Assembly (NCBI GenBank): GCA_041576815.1
Contig: JBFGKE010000003.1
Span: 104,991-168,990 of the forward strand
Direction: 5' to 3'
DNA length: 64,000 nt
From: SG8-38 sp041576815
GTDB lineage: Bacteria > Myxococcota_A > Polyangia > Polyangiales > Houyiibacteriaceae
In this document: positions 16,393-23,228 of the stretch, one piece after another
Layout of the letters: every line of letters begins with the position of its first letter
Numbering within the stretch: the stretch's first letter is position 1
The notes under the pieces: generated by a model
What the model was told of the DNA's origin: nothing
What the model saw: only the letters and a program-made list of their open reading frames with translations
The model's database searches: none
Translations under genes and position numbers: made by a program

Positions 16393-17272
16393 AGATCAAC
16401 CCCGCGGTGAATGCGAAGCCCTCTTCGTGGCTGCCATCGAGTCGCTGAATCATCGGGATCGCTGCGGTGGCGTGAATCAAGACCTTCGCATGCGGAAGCC
16501 CCACGATTCCGACCGTGCCGTAGGTGATGTGCCCCCCCGTGTTGGGATCGCGCACCCCTCCCACGTAGCCCGGCCGATCGATTCGGAGCTCCGCGCCGAG
16601 TTGGAAGGCGAGAAACTTCCACGGCTGAAACTGACCCATCGCCGTCTGGCGAAAGCTGATGCCGACGCGTGTATCGGCGGTCCCTTTCGTCGGGAAAATG
16701 CCGACGGACGATACGTAAACCGACCAAGGGTCGGCGAACATCGTGTACGAAGCTCCTGCGATGGGATCCCAAGAGCCCGTACCCGCTTGGAACTCGAGCG
16801 GCAGCGGCACGCCCTCGGTATCGGTTTCGACCGAGCTCGTCGGAAACTCGAGGCCCCCGATCAATCCGACCAGATGCCTCGGGGCGAACTCGCGGTCGCG
16901 CCAGATGACGCCCCGTATGCGAAGCTCGAGATCGCCGGGCGCCCAAATGTCGGCCTCGGCAAGATTGACGGCGGTCACCAGGCGATGAACGAGCGGCATC
17001 ATCAGAGAAAACGTCACGCGGTCGGTCGGCGAGTACGCCCCCGCGAGCTCCATGCGCTGCTCGGAGAGGCGAAGCTCGTCGACCTGCGGCTCCCCGATTC
17101 GATCGTTGCGGTGTCGCACGGTGGCCGATGTGCGTACTCGATTGGCTCTCGGCTGCTCCATCCCGACGATCGTCAAGGTCGGATCGCCCACGGCGCACGT
17201 CCCGCAGGCCGACGCCTCGGCCGCGACCCAGAGCGGCGCGCACAACGCTCCGACGATCCACCAACCCTTCAC
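16382..17272 (-). CDS. Predicted outer-membrane beta-barrel protein of the MbnP/MbnH cluster
   Basis: A 296-residue protein with a signal peptide (cleavage near ASA at about residue 22) followed by CGTCAVGDPTLT, a short cysteine motif I associate with outer-membrane proteins next to metallo-mystery pairs. The rest alternates hydrophobic and polar residues in beta-strand fashion (FSLMMPLVHRL, VYVSSVGIFP, FAFTAGLIYDI), ending in an aromatic/hydrophobic strand. It probably forms a barrel for transport across the outer membrane, possibly of metal or cofactor. It is the first gene after a 57-bp gap behind the RegA-like regulator and overlaps the next gene by 11 bases. Confidence 0.65.
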   Translation of the reverse strand: MKGWWIVGALCAPLWVAAEASACGTCAVGDPTLTIVGMEQPRANRVRTSATVRHRNDRIGEPQVDELRLSEQRMELAGAYSPTDRVTFSLMMPLVHRLVTAVNLAEADIWAPGDLELRIRGVIWRDREFAPRHLVGLIGGLEFPTSSVETDTEGVPLPLEFQAGTGSWDPIAGASYTMFADPWSVYVSSVGIFPTKGTADTRVGISFRQTAMGQFQPWKFLAFQLGAELRIDRPGYVGGVRDPNTGGHITYGTVGIVGLPHAKVLIHATAAIPMIQRLDGSHEEGFAFTAGLIYDI

Positions 17273-17329
17273 GACGCGAGCTTAGGTGTGACCCGCCCGC
17301 GGTCGTACGTGGCAAATCGTCGCAGCAGC

Positions 17330-17902
17330 TCAGCGTGCCATCGGGAACTTCGCGAGCTTTCGCTGGAGCGAGCGGCGGTGAATCCCGAGTCTTTCCGCCG
17401 CCTTGGTGATGTTTCCGCCGCAGTCCGTCAGCACGCGCTGGATGTGCTCCCACTCGACGCGCGCAAGCGACGGGGTTTCGGGCGCACCGGTCTCCCCGCC
17501 GGGCGGGCGCTCGGCGCCGTTCTGGTCTCGATGAAATGAAGCGATCACCTCGTCGACGTCGGCGGGCTTCGTGAGATAGTGCGTCGCCCCGAGGCGCACC
17601 GCTTCGAGCGCGGTGGCGATGCTTCCGTAGCCGGTCAGCACGACGATCCTGGTCGCCGGGTCGATTCGATGAAGCGCCCCCACGAGCTCGAGACCCGACT
17701 TTCCGGGCATCCGCAGATCGACGACGGCATACTCGGTGCTCTCGCGTGATGCGATTTCCAAGGCGCCGTCAAAGCCGCCGGCCTGCGTTGTCTCGTAGCC
17801 GCGCTCTTCGAACGCGCGAGCCATACGCGACCGGAGTCGCTCGTCGTCGTCGACGACGAGAACGGATGGCTTCGGGGCGCTACTCTTGAGGGCGTCGGTC
17901 AT
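17330..17902 (-). CDS. RegA/PrrA/ActR-type redox response regulator
   Basis: A 190-residue response regulator: receiver domain at about 13-130 with phosphorylation site Asp62 (AVVDLRMPG) and the acidic pocket VVDDD at 17-20, a Pro/Gly linker, then a Fis-type helix-turn-helix (GGNITKAAERLGIHRRSLQRKL) at the very C-terminus. The size, the linker and the IHRRSLQRKLAK end match the RegA/PrrA/ActR group, which controls respiration and redox-linked genes. Start is ATG 17902, overlapping the kinase TGA as ATGA; the frame upstream lies inside the kinase. Likely targets include the exported copper/heme cluster directly downstream, by position only. Confidence 0.85.
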   Translation of the reverse strand: MTDALKSSAPKPSVLVVDDDERLRSRMARAFEERGYETTQAGGFDGALEIASRESTEYAVVDLRMPGKSGLELVGALHRIDPATRIVVLTGYGSIATALEAVRLGATHYLTKPADVDEVIASFHRDQNGAERPPGGETGAPETPSLARVEWEHIQRVLTDCGGNITKAAERLGIHRRSLQRKLAKFPMAR

Positions 17903-19143
17903 GAGCGCTGCGGAAGCACGACTCGAATCGTCGTGCCGCGACCGGTTTCCGAGTCGATCGCCAACCGGCCCTGGAGCGAGTCTACGAGCGTGCGAGCGAG
18001 GAACAAGCCCAGGCCCATTCGATCGCTTGCGGCTTTGGTGGTGAAGAACGGCTCGGCCGCGCGTGCGGCGGTCCTCTCGTCCATTCCGACACCTTCGTCT
18101 GTAAAGCAAAGCTCGACCGAACCGTCAGCGAGCCGCTTCACCCCGAGCGAAACGCGGCCCGATGCGCACGCGTCGAAACCATTCCGGACGATGTTTTCCG
18201 TCATCTGCACCAACGCTGCGGGCGGCGCTTGAATTGTCGCAACGTCGGTGCCTGCCGACCACCGCGCGGCCTGTTCGGGGTCGAGGCGATCCCGGACCTC
18301 CGCAAACATGGCTCTCACCTCGACGGGTCTCGGCGTCTCGCCGACGTGCTCTCCGCCAGCCGCCGCCATCTGATCGAGGACGACCCGGCATCGCTCGACC
18401 TCACCCCGAATCAGATGGGCATCCTCGACAAGGCCCTCACCGCCTTCGAGGGTTCGTCCGTGCTTTTCGATTTCTCTTGCAGCAATCGCGATCGTACCGA
18501 GCGGCGTCCCGAGCTCGTGGGCTGCGCCTGCCGCAAGTCCCGCGATCGATGCGAGCTTGCTCCACCGGTGGCTGCGCTCCTCGGCCTCGGCGAGCGCGCG
18601 CTCCCGCCTTCGCAGCTCGAGCGAAAGCTCGCTCACGAAATACGTGATGAGGGCGGCGGCAAGCACGAACGCGATGAACATCCCATAGAGGTGCGCCTGA
18701 AAGCCAGCACCGTGCCCACCGTGACCGAGATGCTCACTCGGGGTGCTCACCAAGAACAGCGCAGCAAAAGATGCGATCGACAGCCCCGCGATTCCCCAGG
18801 TCCACCGCGGATGCAGCATGACCGCGGACATCGCGATGTAGACGACGTAGATCACGCTGAACGGATTGGTCGGACCGCCGGAGAGGTAGAGCAGGCCGGT
18901 CAGAAGAGCGACATCCAGCACCACGAAGCCCCCGAGATGCCCGGCGTGTTCTTTCCGGAAGTGAAGCCACACGTTTGACAGCGCCCCGATCGCCACGAGC
19001 CCCCACATCGGCGCCAGGGGCAGCTGAACCTCGAGGATCTCGGAGGCAATCCCGATCGAAAGCGCCTGGATCGCGAGGGCGCCCCAGCGCAGCCGCGCGA
19101 GCCAGTTCGCCCCGCTCGCTCGCGCTCGTTCTTCCGTGCTCAC
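17899..19143 (-). CDS. RegB/PrrB/ActS-type redox sensor histidine kinase
   Basis: A 414-residue membrane kinase starting at GTG 19143, which overlaps the dnaK TGA (GTGA). It has about six membrane helices (residues 18-172) with GGPTNPF at 89-95, matching the GGxxNPF ubiquinone-binding heptapeptide of RegB. The H-box AAHELGTPLGTI has phospho-acceptor His209. Cys252 in ERCRVVL lies in the place of the redox-active cysteine of RegB. N, G1 and G2 boxes follow (TENIVRNGFDA, DEGVGMDE, MGLGLFLARTL). Together these indicate a kinase that reads quinone pool and thiol state. The open frame runs 68 codons further upstream inside dnaK and is not used. Regulator gene follows with a four-base overlap. Confidence 0.88.
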   Translation of the reverse strand: MSTEERARASGANWLARLRWGALAIQALSIGIASEILEVQLPLAPMWGLVAIGALSNVWLHFRKEHAGHLGGFVVLDVALLTGLLYLSGGPTNPFSVIYVVYIAMSAVMLHPRWTWGIAGLSIASFAALFLVSTPSEHLGHGGHGAGFQAHLYGMFIAFVLAAALITYFVSELSLELRRRERALAEAEERSHRWSKLASIAGLAAGAAHELGTPLGTIAIAAREIEKHGRTLEGGEGLVEDAHLIRGEVERCRVVLDQMAAAGGEHVGETPRPVEVRAMFAEVRDRLDPEQAARWSAGTDVATIQAPPAALVQMTENIVRNGFDACASGRVSLGVKRLADGSVELCFTDEGVGMDERTAARAAEPFFTTKAASDRMGLGLFLARTLVDSLQGRLAIDSETGRGTTIRVVLPQRS

Positions 19144-20987
19144 GACTCGGACTGGGCTTCGCCCTCGACCGGCGCCTCCATGTCGACGCCGCTGTACATC
19201 GCCTCGGCGATTTTGTAGGCGCTCAGCTCGAGCGTCTCGAGCGCGTCTCGAATCGCGATCGCGTCGCCTTGGTCGACGCACGCGTGAAGCGTGTCGATGT
19301 CGGCTTGCACCTGCGCCACGACGTCCTCCGGGACGAGCTCCCGACATTCGGCAACCGCCCGCTCGCTGGTGTAGAGCAGGGCTTCGGCAGCGTTGCGAAG
19401 CTCGGCGAGCTCGCGCCGCTTTTGGTCCGTCGTCTTGTAGGCATCGGCCTCCGAGATGATGCGCTCGATGTCCTGCTCGGTGAGGCCGCTCGAAGCGACG
19501 ACCCGAATGGCCTGCTCACGGCTCGTTCCGAGGTCCTTGGCGCTGACGTTGACGACGCCGTCCGCATCGATGTCGAACGTCACCTCGATTTCCGGCACGC
19601 CGCGCGGCGCGGGCAGGATCGGGGCCAGCTCGAACTTGGCGAGCGATTTGTTGTCGTCGGCCATTTCACGCTCGCCCTGAAGCACGTGGATCGGCACGAA
19701 CGTCTGATTGTCGACGCTGGTGGTGAAGACTTCTTTGGCGCGCGTCGGCACCGTGGTGTTGCGCGGGATCAGCTTGTGAAATACGCCGCCGCCGGTTTCG
19801 ACGCCGAGGCTGAGCGGCGTCACGTCCAGGAGCAGCACCTCTTCGACTTCGCCCGAGAGCGCGGCCCCCTGAAGCGCGGCGCCGGTCGCGACGACCTCGT
19901 CCGGGTTCACTCCTTTGTGAAGCTCTTGTCCGAAAAACTCCGACACCTTCGACTGCACCATCGGCATGCGAGTCTGACCGCCGACCAGCAGAACCTCGTC
20001 GATGTCCTCACGACTGATGCCGGCATCGTTCAAGGCCTGCTGGCAGGGCCCGAGAGTCCGGTCGATGATCTCCGAGGTCAGGATCTCCAGCTCGCTCCGC
20101 TTCAGCTTGGTTTCGAGGTGCTTCGGGCCCGTCTCGTCCGAGGCGATGAACGGAAGATTGATGTCGGTTTCGAGCGACGAAGAGAGCTCGTGCTTGGCCT
20201 TTTCGGCCTGCTCCTTCAGACGCTGAAGCGCCACGCGGTCCCCGCGAAGGTCGATGCCGCAGCTCTCTTGAAAGCGCCGCGTGAGCTCCTCGACGAGGGC
20301 GTTGTCGAGGTCTTCGCCGCCGAGGTGCGTGTCGCCGGCCGTGGCCTTGACGCTGAACACCCCGCTGGCGATTTCGAGGATCGAAATGTCGAACGTGCCG
20401 CCGCCGAGGTCGTAGACCGCGACGCGCTTTCCTTCTTTCTCCTCGAAGCCGTACGCGAGCGCCGCCGCCGTGGGCTCGTTGATGATGCGACGGACCTGGA
20501 GGCCCGCAATTTTTCCGGCTGCAATCGTTGCAGAGCGCTGCGCGTCGTTGAAATACGCGGGGACGGTGACGATCGCCTCCTGAATGTCCTCGCCGAGAAA
20601 CGCTTCGGCGACCTCGCGCATCTTTTCTAGGACCATCGCCGAGATCTCGGGCGGTGAGTACCGCTGCTCACCGACTTGAATCCAGGCGTCACCGCGCTCG
20701 CTCTCGACGACCTGGTACGGCACCATGCGCTTGTGCTTCTGAGCGGGCTCTGAATCGAAGGGCAAGCCCATCAGTCGCTTGATCGCGAAGACCGTGCTTT
20801 CGGGATTGGTCACGCCCTGTCGCTTCGCGACGCTGCCAACGCGGCGCTCGCCGTCTTTGCTGAAGGACACGACGGATGGGGTCGTTCGGCTCCCCTCCGC
20901 GTTGGGAATCACCTGTGGGTCCCCGTTGTCGACGAACGCCACGCAGGAGTTCGTGGTCCCCAAATCGATCCCGATGATTTTCCCCAT
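19140..20987 (-). CDS. dnaK: Molecular chaperone DnaK (Hsp70)
   Basis: A 615-residue Hsp70 with the nucleotide-binding domain (IGIDLGTTNSCVAF at 5-18, VPAYFNDAQR, INEPTAAALAYG, VYDLGGGTFDIS, LVGGQTRMPMV), the linker EVLLLDVTPLSLG and the substrate-binding and helical lid domains. The C-terminus is short and ends EGEAQSES without the usual acidic EVDK-like tail, so it may be a specialised paralogue. It folds clients with GrpE (encoded just upstream) and a DnaJ not found in the window. The stop codon overlaps the GTG start of a redox sensor kinase, an unusual neighbour for dnaK. Confidence 0.93.
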   Translation of the reverse strand: MGKIIGIDLGTTNSCVAFVDNGDPQVIPNAEGSRTTPSVVSFSKDGERRVGSVAKRQGVTNPESTVFAIKRLMGLPFDSEPAQKHKRMVPYQVVESERGDAWIQVGEQRYSPPEISAMVLEKMREVAEAFLGEDIQEAIVTVPAYFNDAQRSATIAAGKIAGLQVRRIINEPTAAALAYGFEEKEGKRVAVYDLGGGTFDISILEIASGVFSVKATAGDTHLGGEDLDNALVEELTRRFQESCGIDLRGDRVALQRLKEQAEKAKHELSSSLETDINLPFIASDETGPKHLETKLKRSELEILTSEIIDRTLGPCQQALNDAGISREDIDEVLLVGGQTRMPMVQSKVSEFFGQELHKGVNPDEVVATGAALQGAALSGEVEEVLLLDVTPLSLGVETGGGVFHKLIPRNTTVPTRAKEVFTTSVDNQTFVPIHVLQGEREMADDNKSLAKFELAPILPAPRGVPEIEVTFDIDADGVVNVSAKDLGTSREQAIRVVASSGLTEQDIERIISEADAYKTTDQKRRELAELRNAAEALLYTSERAVAECRELVPEDVVAQVQADIDTLHACVDQGDAIAIRDALETLELSAYKIAEAMYSGVDMEAPVEGEAQSES

Positions 20988-21041
20988 CTCGCCCTAACCC
21001 TCTTTATAACCCGCCGCGCGGACTTGTCCCATTAACGGGGG

Positions 21042-21704
21042 TTATTCGGTTGGATCGCCCTCCTCGGGCGGGTTGGCTTCCTGATCATCCGTCCCGGCGG
21101 TGGGCGGTACCGCGACCACGACCATGGCAGGCCTCAGCAGACGCTCGCCGAGGTAGTAGCCGGGGACGACCTCGGCGACGATCGTGCCGGGCTCGTGCTC
21201 GTCGGTGGCCTCCTGCTGCATGGCGTCGTGGCAAGTTGGATCGAATTGATTGCCCACCCCCGGGACGCGCTTGAGCCCGAGCCGATTCGCGATGTCGTCG
21301 AAGCCCCGCAGCACCATGCGCACCCCGTCCGCGACAGCGTCGACGTCGCTGGCGTCGCTCATCGCGTCTACCGCCCTTTCGAGATTGTCGACGATGGGCA
21401 ACACCTCTCGGAGCGTGTCCTCGATCGTGCGGCGGCGAACCTCTTCGATCTCTTTGCGCGAGCGCTTTCTGAAGTTGTCGAAGTCGGCGGCGATCCGGAG
21501 CAGCTGCTCGCGCATTCGATCACGCTCGGCTCTCGCCTTCTCGACGTCGGAGAGCTCCGGCTCGGGCGAGTCTTCCGCGACCGGAGCGCCTTTCGCCGCG
21601 GCGTCGCCGGATTCGTCTTCGGGGAAAACGACGTCTTCTTCCGCGCCCTCTTGCTCCTCGTCCTCGTCCCGCGGCGCCAGTTTCTCCCCCTCGTTTTCGG
21701 TCAT
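21042..21704 (-). CDS. grpE: Nucleotide exchange factor GrpE
   Basis: GrpE releases ADP from DnaK and acts as a thermosensor of the chaperone cycle. The 220-residue protein has a very acidic, disordered N-terminus (about 1-50), a long coiled coil (AERDRMREQLLRIAADFDNF, RKRSRKEIEEVRRRTIED) and the beta domain GVGNQFDPTCHDAMQQE...GTIVAEVVPGYYLGERLLRPAMV. The tail is again acidic. It sits 17 bp after hrcA and 54 bp before dnaK. Confidence 0.93.
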   Translation of the reverse strand: MTENEGEKLAPRDEDEEQEGAEEDVVFPEDESGDAAAKGAPVAEDSPEPELSDVEKARAERDRMREQLLRIAADFDNFRKRSRKEIEEVRRRTIEDTLREVLPIVDNLERAVDAMSDASDVDAVADGVRMVLRGFDDIANRLGLKRVPGVGNQFDPTCHDAMQQEATDEHEPGTIVAEVVPGYYLGERLLRPAMVVVAVPPTAGTDDQEANPPEEGDPTE

Positions 21705-21721
21705 CCTCTGCTTGCCCCTCT

Positions 21722-22780
21722 CTAAGAGCCCTTGGAAGTCCCCGGCAGTCGCCCGTCGAGAACGTCGCTTAGCACGTCGGCCGCAAAGCCCACCAGGGGC
21801 ACGTACCTCTTGTAGTCCATCCTGGTCGGCCCGACGATGCCGAACGAGCCGATCCGCGCGCCGTCACGCCTGTAGGGGCTCGAGATGACGCTGATGTCGT
21901 CCACCTCGTCGAGCGCGGCCTCCGAGCCGATGAAGACCTGCACCCCGTCGACCTCGAGGGTCTGCTCGAGGAGCTCGAGGAGCTTCTGCTTTTCCTCGAA
22001 TGCGCTCAGGTAGCGCCGGATCTTCTCGGCGTCGCCGAACTCGGGCCTGTCGAAGAGCGCGCCCTGCCCTTCGATCACGACGCGCCCCGTGTCCATCTGG
22101 CCCTCGACCGTGGCTTCGACCATGCGCCGCGCCTGGCGGCGAAGCGCCCGATACTGGCCTTCTTCGGTCGCGAGGCGTACCGCGAGGGCGTCGCGCACCT
22201 CGCGCAGAGTGCGACCGCCGACCAAATCCGCGAGATAGTTGTTGACTCGCTCGAGCTCCCGATCGCCCACGTCGAGCTCGGTGACGACCACTCGATTCTC
22301 GACGGCGCCAGAGCGCGTCACGAGGACCGCCAGCGTGCGACCGCCCGTCAGCCGCATGAATCGTATCTGGTCGAGGGATGACTCCGCCACCGGGGGCTGG
22401 GCGATGATCGTCGCCGTGCCGGTCAGTCGGCTCAGGAGCTGGCCCGTCTCTCGCACGGCGTCGTCGCCAGGCTCGAGGTTTTGCAGTCGGCGGATCAGGG
22501 CGGTCCGGTGCGCGCTCGAGATCTCCGCAGCCGTGGCCATTGCATCGACGAAGCAGCGAAAGCCCGCGTCGGTGGGCACGCGGCCGGCGCTCGTGTGCGG
22601 CTGGTGCAACAGCTCGAGCTCTTCGAGGTCGGCAAGCGCGCTTCGAATCGTCGCCGGCGACAGCTTGATCGCGTAGCGCTTAGCGATGCGACGCGAGCCC
22701 ACGGGCTGCCCCGTAGCGATGTACTCCGTGACGACGGCGAACAAGATCCGCCGATGGCGCTCATTCAATGTCACCGGCAC
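21722..22780 (-). CDS. hrcA: Heat-inducible transcription repressor HrcA
   Basis: A 352-residue HrcA: N-terminal winged helix (residues 1-75, NERHRRILFAVVTEYI, YAIKLSPATIRSALADLEEL), TSAGRVPTDAGFRCFVD and a GAF-like domain with a C-terminal SSPYRRDGARIGSFGIVGPTRMDYKR segment. It represses chaperone operons by binding CIRCE and is reset by GroEL. It heads the hrcA-grpE-dnaK run. No CIRCE inverted repeat (TTAGCACTC-N9-GAGTGCTAA) is visible upstream, so autoregulation here would need a diverged operator. The start is GTG 22780, with GTG 22774 as an alternative; neither has a clear ribosome site. Confidence 0.93.
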   Translation of the reverse strand: MPVTLNERHRRILFAVVTEYIATGQPVGSRRIAKRYAIKLSPATIRSALADLEELELLHQPHTSAGRVPTDAGFRCFVDAMATAAEISSAHRTALIRRLQNLEPGDDAVRETGQLLSRLTGTATIIAQPPVAESSLDQIRFMRLTGGRTLAVLVTRSGAVENRVVVTELDVGDRELERVNNYLADLVGGRTLREVRDALAVRLATEEGQYRALRRQARRMVEATVEGQMDTGRVVIEGQGALFDRPEFGDAEKIRRYLSAFEEKQKLLELLEQTLEVDGVQVFIGSEAALDEVDDISVISSPYRRDGARIGSFGIVGPTRMDYKRYVPLVGFAADVLSDVLDGRLPGTSKGS

Positions 22781-22789
22781 GCTGCTCAG

Positions 22790-22817
22790 AAAGTAGAAGC
22801 TCGGGGGGTTCTGTCAA
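22790..22817 (-). promoter_or_regulatory. Candidate sigma70-type promoter of the hrcA operon
   Basis: On the minus strand, TTGACA (22817-22812) is followed after 16 bp by TACTTT (22795-22790). The -10 ends only about 10 bp before the GTG start at 22780, so the transcript would have a very short leader or none. No CIRCE element overlaps it. Confidence 0.45.
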
Positions 22818-22874
22818 GCCCGCCGGAGTCAGCGGAAATTTGGGCCCCACGCTTTCTTGGGGCAGGCTCGAGCC

Positions 22875-23159
22875 GTGCGACCGAGCGCTGCGCTGCTTCC
22901 GTTTCTGCTGATGGTGATGGCCGTGATGACGGTCCCCACCCTCGTTCTCGACGAGCAGGGTCTTCCCCGCTACCGAAACCTCCGGAGCGAGCTACGAGAG
23001 CTTCGGGCGTCGAATGAAGATCTGGTCCGCGAGATCGCGACGCTCAAGGGAGAAATCGAGGCGCTCCGGACCGATCCGGCCTACGTCGAGCGGATCGCCC
23101 GCGACGAGCTCGGGATGGTCCGTGACGAGGAGCTGGTCTTCCAGTTTCCGCCCAGGTAG
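22875..23159 (+). CDS. FtsB/DivIC-like septum formation initiator protein
   Basis: A 94-residue bitopic membrane protein: a short cytoplasmic N-terminus, one membrane helix (about residues 5-24, ALLPFLLMVMAVMTV), then a coiled coil (LRSELRELRASNEDLVREIATLKGEIEALR split by heptads) and the family ending DPAYVERIARDELGMVRDEELVF. FtsB/DivIC proteins join FtsL and FtsQ at the division site. Start taken at GTG 22875; an in-frame TTG at 22857 would add six residues. The frame ends 69 bp before the diguanylate cyclase gene. Confidence 0.8.
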   Translation: MRPSAALLPFLLMVMAVMTVPTLVLDEQGLPRYRNLRSELRELRASNEDLVREIATLKGEIEALRTDPAYVERIARDELGMVRDEELVFQFPPR

Positions 23160-23228
23160 GTGGGCGGCCCACACACATCCCAGCGGATTATTTGCTGAAC
23201 GAATGCGACCGGCTTACCACCGGATTCG

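Noticed and set aside
18975..20630. A 551-codon plus-strand frame opposite dnaK
   Set aside because: It is the antisense shadow of dnaK, which has all Hsp70 motifs; the plus frame has low-complexity Arg/Asp composition and no recognisable domain.
22781..22860. CIRCE operator of hrcA
   Set aside because: No TTAGCACTC-N9-GAGTGCTAA or near match is present.
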